Below are positions 1-11,083 of a DNA stretch of 64,000 nt, piece by piece. The position numbers and the translations under genes were made by a program. The notes under the pieces were generated by a model. It worked only from the letters and a program-made list of their open reading frames with translations. It ran no database searches and had not been told where the DNA came from. The first letter of the stretch is position 1; every line of letters starts with the position of its first letter. Origin of the DNA: Meghimatium bilineatum (Eukaryota; Mollusca; Gastropoda; Stylommatophora; Philomycidae); the NCBI GenBank assembly GCA_034231615.1, contig CM067298.1, positions 29,766,127-29,830,126 of the forward strand, written 5' to 3'.

Positions 1-1011
1 AATCTCTTTTTCCATATTAACACGTGCTTCACTGTAGTCACAACAGAATTGGAGGTATTCTACAATGTTTTGGGTTAACGTAAAAACTAGTTTCAGCGAA
101 TCACAAAATATTGATCGATTTACAGTAGATTAAAATAAAACCGGCATATCTGTGATTGGTCTGGCAGAGTTTCTTTATTTTGATGATACATCAGTGATTG
201 GACTGGAAATAGTTAAATCCATAACCACTCAGAATCCTATTGGTGCCACTCTGGAAACAAAAACACAAAATTCCTGCCAGGTCTCTCTGTTTTCAGTTCC
301 TTGTTTAAGTCTCACACAGTCAGTCAGTTCCTCTTTTGCCAAGTTTGGCACATAGGGCAGATGTCTTAGTTCTCCATGTCTGTCAGTCAGTTGCCAAGGA
401 TTGCAGGTCTTGTGCATTTATGCCTGTTGATTTTAATTCATTCATAAATGTTCTTCTGATCGTTGTTTTGGTCTTTCCTGTTTTCTTTTCCCGTCTGGTC
501 TCCACGTGAAGACTTGTCATGGACTTGTGTGGGGAATCTAAATCCTGTCCAGTCTTTAATATTATCCATCCCTACTTTATTTTGTCCCCCCCCCCCCTTT
601 TTTTTCTTCAAATTTCAACTGTCCCCTGCAGGATAGCTTTGGAAAGGAAATTTGACCTCATCACAGGACCAAACCACACAAGCTTTTGGTGTCTGATAGA
701 CCACCAGTAAGACCCACAGATCTTCTTCATAAGGTCTGTTATCACTCGTAGATAGAAATATCAATGCTACTGGAACTCTAGCACAAGATATTAGAAAAAT
801 AAATGCTATTGAAGCACTATTAAATTTAATTTGTACAACTCTACTGATATTAAGAAAGCACAACGTTTTGTATATGATTTTATAAGATGCTTAATACCAA
901 GTCTGCTTAAAATAAAATAATGTCATTATATGTATTATTTTCAACAATACAACTGTAAACATAAGCAAAATATTTATTAATTTATACTAGTTGGTTTTTA
1001 AATAATATAAT
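1..1011. other. No gene recognised
   Basis: I see no coding exon, RNA gene or known repeat in this stretch. A pyrimidine tract of C followed by T runs from about 586 to 606. Open frames here are at most about 82 codons and resemble nothing I know. Confidence 0.5.
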
Positions 1012-1166
1012 GCTGAAGTTGGATGTGTCTCTGGCACAATAGGATGTGTCCATTGGCACAAATAAAACAGTGACATGGTGTATTTTTTGTTTTATGGACT
1101 ACATCCCGCTGGAAATCTTGTAGGACCATTGTCCTGATATAATAGAGATCTGGTGGGAGTTTGAAA
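1012..1166 (+). repeat. SINE-like unit (family A)
   Basis: This unit shares its layout with others in the window: a GGATGTGTC...GGCACAAATAAAAC block, then GACTACATCCCGCTGGAAAT, then AGGACCATTGTCCT, ending in GGGAGTTTGA. Matching units lie near 23370, 30440, 32695, 40515, 40770 and 62210. Several copies end in a GAAGAAGAA tail, which is usual for retroposons copied by a LINE. I see no clear tRNA A and B boxes in this part, so the promoter head may be missing. Confidence 0.6.
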
Positions 1167-2285
1167 GCCAAACAAATTAAATTATATGCTAATCAATATA
1201 ATATTAATAAAATAGAAGAGGAATTGCAAAACCTACTAGCCTTTTCTGATGACTGCCATGTGTTTTCTGATTCCCACTTGCTGCTTATGTCTTTCAACAC
1301 AATGCTTCACTCCCAGTTCCTGCATTCTAGAAATAAACAGAAGAAGCAACACACTCACTGCATCCACCAACTAATAACTCCTTGATTGCATTAAAAATTT
1401 CAACACAGTTCATTTAGCTACCACTAGTCACTGTGGCCACACTGGTTAAGTCTATAAGCTCTTTCATTTCTCCTAGCATCCTTCACGTCCAGACACAAAA
1501 ATGAAGGTAACTCTCTTGAGCACAAACTTCATCTTTGACTCCAGCCAGTGATGGTGTAGATAACCTGAATTAATCTTTCAAAGCATAAAATTTATCAACA
1601 TAAGTGTATGTGATGGTTGAAACAAGAAAAAAGTAGATACTTTGAGTGGTCATTCAAGGGCAACAAAAATAAAAGTGAAAAATTAATCAAAATTGACATT
1701 TTTCTTCTTTATAAAGTACCTTAATACATTTTGTAGATATGATAATCTTGTTGTTGGTTTATCTGTGATGATATTTGAATATTGAAAACAAAATCTTTTT
1801 TGTTTGTATACAAAATACATTAATTTGTTCTGAGCATGTGGTCTGATGTGCATTCACACAGAGCCTGATGTGCATATGTTCGTTCAGACAGGGCATGTTG
1901 CCTAATGTGTGTATGTTCATACAGAACATGCGGTTTGATGATCCTACATTCACACACAGCATAATGGTGAGCATTTCAAATGTCCTTCATTCCCTGCTTG
2001 TTTCATTTTCTGAAAAGTTGTGCCAGGTAACTAATACACTAGGTAGCTTCAAAAAGTTTCCGTAATAGTGGAGTAGTGTTTGAATGAAAGTTGATGTTAT
2101 GGAGATATTATGTTTATAAGTTGGTATTTACTGTGATGAAAGGACAAGGCAGACATGACCTTGATATATACTCTCAAAGAAAAGATACAGAATGTTTGTT
2201 TGTGTGTTGTGCTGGTTATATCATCAGAGTTTAAAATGTCCTTGATGGAAAATATATAATTGTCAAATTCTGTGTTTTGCTTTAG
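1167..2285. other. No gene recognised; holds a degenerate minisatellite
   Basis: AT-rich sequence without a recognisable gene. The one structured part is the degenerate tandem repeat at 1832-1960, listed separately. Confidence 0.5.
1832..1960. repeat. Degenerate tandem repeat, 29-33 bp, 4 units
   Basis: Four successive units begin with GAGCATG, GAGCCTG, GGGCATG and GAACATG and end in CACACA, CAGACA, CATACA and CACACA. Their lengths are 29, 30, 33 and 33 bp. The units have diverged, so the array is old. No coding role is apparent. Confidence 0.6.
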
Positions 2286-2583
2286 AAGTCACTCTCAGAG
2301 ACACTAACATTGCTTAATAAATCATATGGTGATATAGCAATGACACATCGCAAGTATAACCCCCTCATCAAAGAGATTCAATCAGAAGAAAATGTTCAGA
2401 AAATTGGTGAAAAAATAGTTGAATTATGGGGCATGACAATGTGCCATCATATTGATTCCTATTGATAAAACAGTACCTCGCAGAGCACAATGTAATAGCC
2501 TTGGTAGGACAGCCTCTATATTCTCCCGAACTTGCACCGGCTGATTTTTACTTGTTCCCTCAACTGCAATCAGCACTGGAATA
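2286..2583 (+). mobile_element. mariner transposase relic with internal deletion
   Basis: Two parts of a mariner transposase can be read on the plus strand. At 2286-2354 the translation ETLTLLNKSYGDIAMTH resembles the N-terminal helix-turn-helix region of the family. At 2432-2583 a second frame reads HDNVPSY, then a stop, then QYLAEHNVIALVGQ and PLYSPELAPADFYLFPQL. This is the C-terminal catalytic part, with the HDNAPSH-like aspartate and the YSPDLAPCDFFLFP-like block. The middle of the protein, including the first catalytic aspartate, is missing, and the two parts are in different frames. A full mariner transposase has about 340 residues; fewer than 90 remain. I did not find terminal inverted repeats. 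It is a dead fragment, probably an internally deleted copy. Confidence 0.75.
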
Positions 2584-2619
2584 ACAGCAATTCATGGATG
2601 CAGATGGCGTTACTGTCAA

Positions 2620-2845
2620 TGTTACAAGATGGATGATCTTGATAGATGATCAACAACTTAAACAAGTGAAAGAATTCACTTATTTTGGAAGCCTGATATC
2701 ATCGAATGGGAAAACACAAAAGAAATCCAAAATAGATACAACATAGCATACCAGAGCTTGGAGCAGATGTCTCCTATTTTCAAAAACAAATATGTGAGCA
2801 TGAACACCAAAACTGCACTATATAAAATGATCATCAAAAGCCTGG
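2620..2845 (+). mobile_element. RTE-like LINE fragment (RT thumb region)
   Basis: The translation contains DDQQLKQVKEFTYFGSLIS, matching the conserved 'Q(V)KEFKYLGS' block that follows the reverse transcriptase fingers and palm in RTE-type LINEs. It continues with YQSLEQMSPIFKNKYVSMNT and KTALYKMII. The frame stops soon afterwards, and a different LINE sequence follows at about 2895. The rest of this protein seems to resume at 3140. Confidence 0.65.
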
Positions 2846-2894
2846 ACAGATGGTGCTCATGATCCCGGGAGGGCAGACCATCTAAGGAAAGCAA

Positions 2895-3118
2895 ACCTGA
2901 AAAAAATAGCTGCCGGAAATCGGATCCACTTGGCCATATGGCGCATAACAAAGTTCAACGTACCTCATATACATATCCTACAAGAATGTCCCCAGTATGC
3001 AGACCTGAGAAACAAAACATGGCCCACCCCAATCAGTGTTGAAGAGAAACTGTATTGCACAGTGGACACTCTAAAACAGACAGCAGCCTATATCATAGAA
3101 TCCGGAGTCCCAACCTGA
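2895..3118 (+). mobile_element. I-group LINE C-terminal fragment
   Basis: The open frame at 2930-3118 ends HILQECPQYADLRNKTWP and then TLKQTAAYIIESGVPT before a stop. This is the typical C-terminus of LINEs with an RNase H domain: a cysteine-bearing HILxxCPxxxxxR block, a W, and a final 'TAxFI..TGL' helix. It lies between two pieces of an RTE-like LINE, so it is either nested in that element or joined by deletion. No target duplication was found. Confidence 0.6.
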
Positions 3119-3139
3119 CTGAGTAATGATCGCCGAAGT

Positions 3140-3560
3140 AGAAGAAATGATCATCATACCATCACTATGCTACCAATGTCAAACATGGAAACCAACAGCA
3201 GAATCCAAAAGAAAACTTATTACAACAGAAATGACTTGTTTACGTCAGAGACACAATAAGAGACATAATCAGAAATGAAAACATCAGAAGACTAACTAAC
3301 AAACACAATGCCAATTCTGGATTACATCAGAAGAAACAGATTAAGTGGTTTTTGCATGCTTCCAGACTACCATCAGACAATGCCTCTCAAAAAAGAATTA
3401 CTAAACAGACACGATGGATACAAGGCCTGGGGGAGACCTTGCAAATGATGGATTACAGAAATAAAAAAAATCAACGAAAACAAACATATATGAAGCACAC
3501 AAAAAAGCCATCTCCAGAGAACTCATCTACCCCTGATGCTGCAAGGCATATAGGGGCATA
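3140..3560 (+). mobile_element. RTE-like LINE fragment (C-terminal region)
   Basis: Around 3170-3245 the reading CYQCQTWKPTAESKRKLIT matches the 'CYQCQTWTLT' block of the RTE-like LINEs elsewhere in this window (48264-48572 and 61183-61839). Further on, HQKKQIKWFLHASRLPSDN and RWIQGLGETLQ match the conserved tail of these proteins (…QIKWFGHVxRM…, …RWIDxI…). Frames shift between the pieces. It is probably the continuation of the fragment at 2620-2845, split by the 2895-3118 piece. Confidence 0.65.
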
Positions 3561-4529
3561 AAGCGAAAAGAAAGAAGACAGGACAGATGAGAGAGGTGTC
3601 ATAGAATGGGTTCCACGAATATTTTCATCAGCTGTATGCACGTTGGCAAAAGTGTGTAGTGTAGGTAATTCTATTCTTACCTATTTCCATTGTCTACCCC
3701 CAGGTGGATGATGGTTTATATTGTCCACACTTGCCGTTAAGCATGATATGGGGGGGGGGGACCTCAGTTGCCGTTCCAATGCCAGATGTGTCACCTTGGT
3801 TGCATTGAGTCCATGTTTATTCAAGGTTATCTGGATGTTTTCTGTCCACTTATTTCTATATAATCCACTAATTACATGAACTTTTTCAAGCTACTTCGTA
3901 TATTTATCAGTGCTCAATCATATATTTGTTGTGCTCATTCTACAAACAGTGAAACACATGTCCAGTTGAACCTCTTAATTATGAAATAAAACATTCTATG
4001 AGAATGTAGAAAAAGCACAGCAACACTCAGGTATTCTTAGTATCCAGTATTAACATTTCCTAGAGTGGCCACCATCATTAAATATGATACTGTGGGTGCT
4101 ATGAAGGTTTTGTTTGTCCTTGCACATTCTCACTTCTTCAATGTATTATTAATGATACTTCCAATAAAATATGTTTATTCATCCAAGTTGATGCTAACTT
4201 TGTTGATTGATTTACTGATGATTGTTATCAGGGCAATAGATAGGTTTTCAGTAATAAGGCGATTTTACCTAAAGATAAAGATCATTTTGCCCGTTTCCAT
4301 GTGAAATATCCTCTTTGATGAGACATGTGATGACATTTTTGTGAGAAATCGTTATGGACGGGATTGTGCCCACATTTTGGCTAAATTCCCAGTACTAAAT
4401 GTCACATTCTGATTTACTAACAAAGGGGTTGAATTGTTGTTATTTTATTAGCAAGGGGGTTGGGTTGTTGTTATGTTTTATATGGTGGCCACATCAGTTA
4501 GATAATGCTACAGCAGTGGAAAACACCAA
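3561..4529. other. No gene; one SINE-like fragment
   Basis: The part at about 3695-3800 (TGTCTACCCCCAGGTGG...GCCGTTAAGC...GCCAGATGTGTC) matches the head of the SINE-like unit at 8749. It includes a G run at 3751-3760. The rest is AT-rich, with two near-repeats of a GGGTTG(A/G)(A/G)TTGTTGTTAT motif near 4424-4470. No coding sequence is supported. Confidence 0.45.
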
Positions 4530-4904
4530 TTAATAGCTGCCCATCACAGCCGATGATGATAACAGTTTCAGATGTGTGTGTGTGTTGCTGTTGTTGAATC
4601 TCTGTGGTGTGGGGGGGGGATGACTAAAAAGTCCAATCCTGGCATGAAATCTCCTGCCACATTTATGACATCTATGAACACCATTTGGTGTCTGTGTGAT
4701 TGTTGTTCTCTCTTTTTCAGGTAACACGTTTTCTCTGTGCCTCTGAGAGGTGATTCTTCTTGATGATGCAAGCACCTTTGCTGGTGTTGCTGCTCCACAC
4801 TGAGCGACAGACTCCTGGGATGTGGCGTCAGTGTTGAAACTCTTTAATGGACTCTTTGAGACCTTGGAGCATTTTTTCTGTCCACTTGCCAGTCCTTTTC
4901 CCAT
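4530..4904 (-). mobile_element. LINE 3' coding tail with C2H2 knuckle
   Basis: A 124-codon minus-strand frame reads LKSFNTDATSQESVAQC and ends GVHRCHKCGRRFHARIGLFSH. This is the tail of a widespread animal LINE: a 'LKASLKSFxIDxxSWE' block, a basic RHRENxxxEKER stretch, and a single C-x2-C...H knuckle of the RIGLxSH type. The same tail, on the plus strand, is at 13620-14175. The frame has no start of its own and most of the element is absent, so this is a 5'-truncated insertion and not a host zinc-finger gene. Confidence 0.65.
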
Positions 4905-6390
4905 AAGGATATAAGGATCTCACCATACATCAGCTGTTTTGGGATGCATTTGTCAGACATGTACACATGTCCGGCCTATCATAGTTGGACCTTCCTAAGC
5001 ATTAATACAAAGCATTGTATTAATGCTTGGAATATTGGCTGTATTGCAGACTTCAGTATCAAGTACTTTATCTTGCCATTTTATCCTGATAAGTTTGTGT
5101 ATACAACATTTAACACTCTGCTGTGTTTACTGTTACACTGTCCATATCTAACAAGCATATAGTAAAATAGTGTGCAAAATGGTGGGATATATTTCTATTA
5201 AGCCCTTCCGTTCCCACACATTGTAATGTAGTTTGCTAGATTCATCAGATATTTTTCAGATTTGGTTGAATTTTGGCAGCAATGCCATCGGCTCTGGAGA
5301 GAGTACTCCTGAAATAAGTGGAAAGATGTAAACCGTGACACAACGCATCCCGTTATCCTGACTGCTCGTGGCGAATTTGTAAGAGTTTGAGAATAATGAA
5401 AAATATAAATTGAAGATTATGACAGACTCTTTTCTGATCCTGCTTCATTCTATCTTGTGAATAATGATCTGCGTGTCTGATAGAATTCTTATTCTCCATT
5501 CCCTCACAAACTCAACATTTTTAGAATGTAGTCCAGAGAACATAAATCATTATGACATGGTTTACAGATAAGCTGTGACATATTTTGGCATGACACACCA
5601 GACTTTAGCATCACCTAACGTCACCTTGACATCTATGGGATAATCAACTCCGCCACCACATTTTTTAAACACTATTTTACGTCACGCATGATGGATCTCG
5701 GTGTTGTTATTCTTTGTGTTCTTTTTGGGTCTCAGCATTGCACAGGCGTGATCAAATCCCTGTTAGCACTGATGGTTGCATCATCAGCCAAGCGAACATC
5801 TTTTTGGCTATCTACACCTCTTATCTACCTCATATTCAATGTGACTGTGTAATAAGTAGTTCATCATTTCCTAGCAATTTTGTTAAGCGTTAAAACTCAA
5901 CACACACTTGTTAGTGCTCTTGTGATACTCATATACTCTCATTAAATGACTGTACCTCGTATCTTTGAGTATTCAAAAATAATACCCAGAATGCCACAGA
6001 AAATCCTACAAACAGGCGTCTGCCACAAAAGGTAACAATATTACATCGATATTACACAGAAATGAAAAAAAAAACCAGTTCAGAAATAATATAGGCAGTA
6101 TACAATTTGACGTTTCAGTCTCTGAAGACCGTCTTAGGTAAACAAAGACAATACAGAAATAAAAGGCAAATTAACAGAGCTCGTCTGTGACAGCCTTGGT
6201 ACAGTGTTCAATCTCCCTGCAGGATTTTGCATCCGGATCGTTTAGCCATAATCTCCTTAGTAGCCTCATATAACATGCATGGAAGGTAAATAGTGTTGCT
6301 ATTTTTGCTACCCACTAGAGCCTTGTAAACGCCCGAGGTTAACAGATTCAAACCCTTCTAAACTCTTAGCTATAATCTTAGCTGATTATT
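4905..6390. other. No gene; SINE-like fragments
   Basis: About 5300-5405 (AGATGTAAACCGTGACACAA...AGAGTTTGAGAAT) is a SINE-like 3' part. About 6235-6315 (CTCCTTAGTAGCCTCATATA...GCATGGAAGGTAAA) matches the opposite end of related units at 21400, 35395 and 42070. The rest shows nothing I recognise. Confidence 0.45.
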
Positions 6391-6552
6391 TTGTCCCAGT
6401 AATAAACAGTCGAGTAATAGCACAAGAATATATTACAACTATTTGTCACCGTAACAAACAGTCGAGCAAAAGCACACTACAAGAAAATATTACATTTATT
6501 TATGTTGCACCAATAGCAAACAGTGCAGCAACAGCACATTACAATAACATAT
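6391..6552. repeat. Degenerate ~55-bp tandem repeat interrupted by Tc1
   Basis: Three units share a core of AATAAACAGTCGAGTAATAG and a following AT-rich tail (about 6403, 6455 and 6515). A further unit, AATAAACAATCAAGTAACAG, follows the Tc1-like element at 7954. The transposon therefore appears to have inserted at a TA inside this array. Confidence 0.6.
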
Positions 6553-6553
6553 A

Positions 6554-7954
6554 CTGCTCAAAAATAAAGAAACGCAACGTTTTTGGAGTGTATATTATAA
6601 AAGATATTCGCTGATTGGGCATCGTTCAACCTATCGACAGTGTCCACCTAGTCATTAACTTCTCGTCGTTACCTGAATTGTACTCACATCATGAGTCGTG
6701 AGGTCATGAAAGAGGTCAAAGTCATGACGACATTTTTGGCAATAACTCGTGACAGGTTCATGAGAATCACGTGAAACAACACAAAACTCTCTGACCATAT
6801 TATTGAATGCCAAAAACATATTGACGGTTCTTGAATAAATTCAGTTGAAAATTTAATGCGCAAGTATGGTTCATCTCACTACAGAACAACGATACATCAT
6901 CTTTGGTCGCTTACAGACTGGACAATCACAAAGTATAGTGTTCAGACAATTTAATATGGTTAGAAGCACCATTAGTTGTTTTTGGGGGCGATTTCAACAA
7001 ACTGGCTTACCGGCTGATCAGTGGCAGATCGGACGAGCAATGGAAGACACAGAGTCACAACTCCTGTCAGATACTGCTTCATACTGCTGCGTCACCTCAG
7101 GAATCGATTTTCATCTGCGTCCTCCATAGTCCATTCAATGCCAGCAGCTCGTCGAATTTCAGATCAAACGTTCAGGAACCGGTTACCCGACGCTGGTCTT
7201 TGGGCTAGAATACACTACAGAGGCACTGTTTTTACTGACCGGCATCGCCAGAACGGACTGCAAGTGGACAAATCAGCATCGTCAATTGACCGTTGGGAAT
7301 GACTGGAGACGGGTTTGGTTTAGTAATTAATAAAAAAAAAAATGTGTTCCCGTGACACAAGACGTAGAGGAGTTTAACGCAGAGTCCGTGAGCGCTACGA
7401 CCAGAACATCGTTGAAGAGGCTCCTCGACATGGTGGTGGGGGTGTACTGATGTGGGGGACGATCAACTTCATGGGAAGAAGTGACCTGGAGCAAATGGAA
7501 GGACGCATGGTAATGCCAAACGATACGCCGCTGAAATTCTTTGTTCTCGCGTCCTTCCTACGAAGGTCGATTTTTCAGCAGGATAACGCCCGACCTCAAG
7601 TGGCACAATTCAACACTCAGTTCTTCATTGACAACAACGTCTAGACAATTCCATGGCCAGGCATGTCATCAGACATAAACTCCATAAAACACTTATGGGA
7701 TGAACTCGACAGACGACTCCGCCAGCGAGACGTGGCTACAGTTGTCTTTTGCACTGTAGGAAGAGTGGGCATTCATCCCACAATAACAGATCCAACGGCT
7801 AATCGAATCCATATCACGGAGATGTCGTTATTTGATAGAGGCCACAGTAGGCTATACACCTTGCTGAAACGGAGGCCTGAGTCGCAAAGAATAAAAGTCC
7901 AAGCCAAATTGCAAACTGCAATAATATTGCGCTTATTTATTTTTTGGACAGCAA
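6554..7954 (+). mobile_element. Tc1-like DNA transposon, degenerate
   Basis: A Tc1/mariner-superfamily element of about 1.4 kb. The left end CTGCTCAAAAATAAAGAAAC and the right end (reverse complement TTGCTGTCCAAAAAATAAAT) are diverged inverted repeats next to TA dinucleotides. Transposase pieces in several frames are collinear with the family. They are the N-terminal MVHLTTEQRYIIFGRLQTGQ with a helix-turn-helix (from 6866), a middle part with RFSSASSIVHSMPAARRIS (7021-7302), GGGGVLMWGTINFMGRSDL (about 7430-7500), and the catalytic IFQQDNARPQVAQF with MSSDINSIKHLWDELDRR (7570-7720). The second D is visible in QQDNARPH and the final E in HLWDELDRR, a DD34E arrangement. Several stops and frameshifts separate the pieces, and the protein after DELDRRLRQRD no longer matches the family. 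It cannot encode a working enzyme. Confidence 0.85.
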
Positions 7955-8200
7955 TAAACAATCAAGTAACAGCACATTCCAAGAATATATGATTATATTT
8001 ATATCAGAGGTCTCGCTAAACTTTATTGGGTCGTCTGGCCGATCTAGCTTTTTTCGCATAGTACGGGGTCAAGCAGCTTTTTTTTAGTTCTATTGAGTGC
8101 AAGTGGCGTTTCAAGATCTCAGGGGCCTGTGCATATAGCTTTTAGATGAACATGGAGAGACAGTAAGCACAGATTAACTGGCAGGGTTTGACATGCGGGT

Positions 8201-8345
8201 CTTCTTCTTCTGTGTTGGTTCTCAAATTTCCGCGGATCAATAGTCAAGAGAACGGAATGCGTTGTGTCATGATTTACAGCTTAGCTAAGATATCTTTGTC
8301 TCTCAATCTGACACCTCCAAAGTTAACATGACTTCTGAATCATTT
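8201..8345 (-). repeat. SINE-like unit (family B), minus strand
   Basis: It opens on the plus strand with CTTCTTCTTC, the complement of a GAAGAAGAA tail. GGTTCTCAAATTTCCGCGGA, GAACGGAATGCGTTGTGTCA, TGATTTACAGC and a block ending AAAGTTAACATGACTTC follow. The same order, reversed, is at 8749-8970, and a parallel minus-strand copy is at 15245-15430. Long spacers to either side hold nothing recognisable. Confidence 0.6.
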
Positions 8346-8748
8346 TTACCCTATAGACAAAACCAAATCCACCCTATTAACGCCTGCGGGTCGTATTATG
8401 ATTACATTTAATTTATGCTTTCCGTAGGCATGGCCATCTCCAATAAAGATCTTTCAATTGAATTAATTATGATCCCATTCGTTACTTTTTTGATTTGTTG
8501 GGATTTCGGGTGGTCACTATTTTCATATTTGGAACTGCATGCCAAAAAATACCCAAGGCAACTCCAAGAATATAAACAGATCAACTAAAAGCCCAACAAG
8601 GGCCTCCGTTAGGTCACGTGACAATTCTAGATAACATGTCTTACTGGAGACGGTCTCGACTTTGGCCGATAGACTTGAAGAAAATATCTGGTCATTATCA
8701 CAAAAGTTATTAAGCCTACATTAAACTGTGAATGTTATGGCTATTGTC

Positions 8749-8970
8749 TATTGTCTTTCCCCAGGTGGTTTGTTATCCACTCTTAGCGTTAAGCGTAGGG
8801 GTGATTGGAGCTCGAGCTTGTGTTCTAAAGCCAGATGTGTGTTATGAAGGCATGCTAACTATGGAGTTGTGTCAAACTGAGAGACAAAGATATCGCATCT
8901 AAGCTGTAAATCATGACACAGCGTATTCTGTTCTCCGGACTATCGATCCGTGGGAGTTTGATAAAGTTGT
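8749..8970 (+). repeat. SINE-like unit (family B), plus strand
   Basis: The unit runs from TCTTTCCCCAGGTGG through AGCGTTAAGCG, AAAGCCAGATGTGT, GATATCGCATCTAAGCTG, AAATCATGACACAGCGTATT and GGGAGTTTGATA. A shorter relative of its head is at 3695-3800. It is longer at the 5' side than the family A units but has the same type of 3' end. Confidence 0.6.
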
Positions 8971-9176
8971 GGCTATTCGTGAAAAATGTGTTTAGATATT
9001 TTCATATCTGACATCTTGCGTTTTCTGGGAGTACATAAAATAGTGGCATCAAGCCAGTAAGTCAGAGATTATGCGCCGCAGACTTTAACCTTTAAAAATT
9101 AAACTTGTACATAACACGCAATAAAATATGTTGGAGCTCCTCTCAAACCGTAACTGCCGCGGTATATAAAACATGT

Positions 9177-9333
9177 TGACTAATTGAAAAACAGCCTTCT
9201 AATATGGTTCATTAGTTTTCCCGTGTTTTTCATTGGCTGTCGACATTTTTCATTGGCTGTATGAACATAGTGACCAATGAAAATACGAAAAATTCAAATG
9301 AGTAATGTCAGAAAGCTGTTTTTCAATTAGCCA
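9177..9333. mobile_element. Palindromic MITE-like element
   Basis: Inverted ends TGACTAATTGAAAAACAGC (left) and GCTGTTTTTCAATTAGCCAG (right) enclose a sequence that pairs with itself over most of its length. Both halves contain TTTTCATTGG and CTGTATGAAC-type blocks. About 157 bp, non-coding. Related but less complete copies lie at 27420-27510, 35521-35660 and 41200-41290. Confidence 0.65.
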
Positions 9334-9622
9334 GCAGGTCCTATATACGTCAAGGACGTCAAATCTCACGCTCCAAAAAGAATGCGCCTTCCTGACTAGC
9401 ACTAGCTTACACTTTTTCCACTAGATCTCGGGTGCTGGAGTTATTTTTTTCGAAATATGCTTTAATCTGGGGTTTTCCCATAAAATTCTATACATTTAAC
9501 TCAACAAAAGGGGTTCAAAAGACAAAGAGGATTGACTTTACTGTATTCAGTTTCCCATCGAAGCGGCACGCCGTCAGAGATAATCCACAGGTATCTCCGA
9601 AAAAAATCTAACTAGTACACAA

Positions 9623-9699
9623 GACGACACGAGCCGGATTCGAACCCATGAGCTCTTGAACACAAGGCGAACAGCTTAACCACTACGCTAGCGAGGTCC
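9623..9699 (-). pseudogene. tRNA-like sequence (tRNA relic or SINE head)
   Basis: Read on the minus strand, it has an A box TAGCGTAGTGGTTAAGC and a perfect B box GGTTCGAATCC at the right spacing, with GTTCGCCT in the anticodon-arm position. The TGT in the anticodon position, the poor T-stem pairing and the unmatched acceptor ends argue against a working tRNA. It is best read as a tRNA pseudogene or as the promoter head of a tRNA-derived SINE. Confidence 0.5.
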
Positions 9700-9702
9700 C
9701 CA

Positions 9703-10773
9703 AAATTTAATTGAAAATGAGTAAATCCTCCCGATTTAACAAAACAAGATCACCAAAAGTCTCATGAAGACGAAGGAATTTGACACGACATTGAACGAAT
9801 GACATTTTTAAAGTATATTAACTTCTGATCTGATTTTATTTATATTTATTTTTGTTTTGTTTTTAAATGGTGGGTTTACCTCATTTGGCAGAGGCCCGAA
9901 CTCATATGAAAGAGTTCATTCTTTGTTAAATCAGTGCGTTTTCTATTTATGTATGTAGTATGGTCTTTTTATAGAGCTATCTGATTGTTATTTCCAAAAC
10001 ATTAGTGGTAACAATGTTACTAACATTATTCCTGACGTTACCGTTGAAACGTGAGAGACACGTTTTCCATTCAGTTGAACATGTTTGATATTATCGTTGT
10101 TCTATATCAGAATGAATCCATATTGTTGTCTGCTTGTTTAACTGCTATTAATCTAGAAGCCTGTGGCGGAACGAAGGCTAAGGATTGCGTCACTGCGCGA
10201 ATTCGCCATAAGCAGATGTCGCAAGAAGGCGTGAAACCTTTTCGAAATATTGTTAGCCAAGAAGAGGGTAAGAAGCGTGGAAGAACTTATGTTAATAAAA
10301 TGAGATATCGAAGGAAGACTCCAATTGTAAGTTGAATGAGAATCATTGCTGATTTTCATGTCAAATGTTAATCTTCAGATAACAGATTCTGTTTATAGCC
10401 TTTCACTTGTTGAATAAGAGTGGAATAAATTATCTGTCGTGAGCATTTATCACGTGAAGACCTCTTGCTGACGTATATGCAAATTTCAAAAGAAGGTCAA
10501 TGTTCTGAAAACATTCTCCATAGAAAAAAAATCTACCAACGCATAACAAATAACCTCTCTCTTGGGTTATAGGCATAAGGCGGCGGTCGTGATGCAAACC
10601 GTACACGCTGCTTTCGATTTTCCCAGACCATAAGGTGACACATAGATAAAAGCCAACACGGCCTGATATAACTAACATAGACTTCTGTCTTATGTTGAAA
10701 GGTTGTGCCTCGGCCAGAGGCTTTAACCCTCCATTTAACAAATAAAAAACGCGATAATAGTGAAACGGCATTC
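9703..10773. other. No gene recognised; one unexplained open frame
   Basis: A 94-codon frame at 10051-10335 ends in a lysine/arginine-rich stretch and is followed by TTGTAAGTT, which resembles a splice donor. I do not recognise the peptide and find no partner exon, so it is not called as a gene. The rest is AT-rich and featureless. Confidence 0.4.
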
Positions 10774-10867
10774 ATTTGTACTGCGCACTCATTATTTCTG
10801 CGCGCTACACACTGAGCGAGCTTCCCACTCCTGTGTGTAGCACGCAGAAGGAATGTAGAGTACAAAT
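10774..10867. repeat. 94-bp imperfect palindrome (hairpin)
   Basis: The outer arms ATTTGTACT and AGTACAAAT, and the inner arms TCTGCGCGCTACACAC and GTGTGTAGCACGCAGA, are complementary around a loop of about 20 nt. The transcript of either strand would fold into a long hairpin. Whether it is a small foldback element or something expressed cannot be told from sequence. Confidence 0.65.
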
Positions 10868-11083
10868 ATTATCGACAGGTAGTACATTTTCTGTTTTGTA
10901 GAAATACAACCGATTCTTGCTTATTTCTGGAGAGACTCAGTCATGTCTGAATTAGCAGCAGCCATGTATGTTATTGTATGTAACAACAAATAATAGGGAA
11001 TTGTCGTGCGCAGTGAATATCTAAAAAGTGGGATTAGAAACCTGAACGGTGTTTTGGCGTTTACTAGAACAGAACCAAATCTT

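Noticed and set aside
4530-4904. Host C2H2 zinc-finger gene
   Set aside because: The single knuckle with its upstream basic stretch is the known tail of a LINE, and a second copy is at 13620-14175.
9623-9699. Functional tRNA gene
   Set aside because: A and B boxes are good, but the acceptor and T stems do not pair.
10051-10335. Possible exon with a GTAAGT donor
   Set aside because: The peptide is unknown, no acceptor or partner exon was found, and donor-like strings are common.
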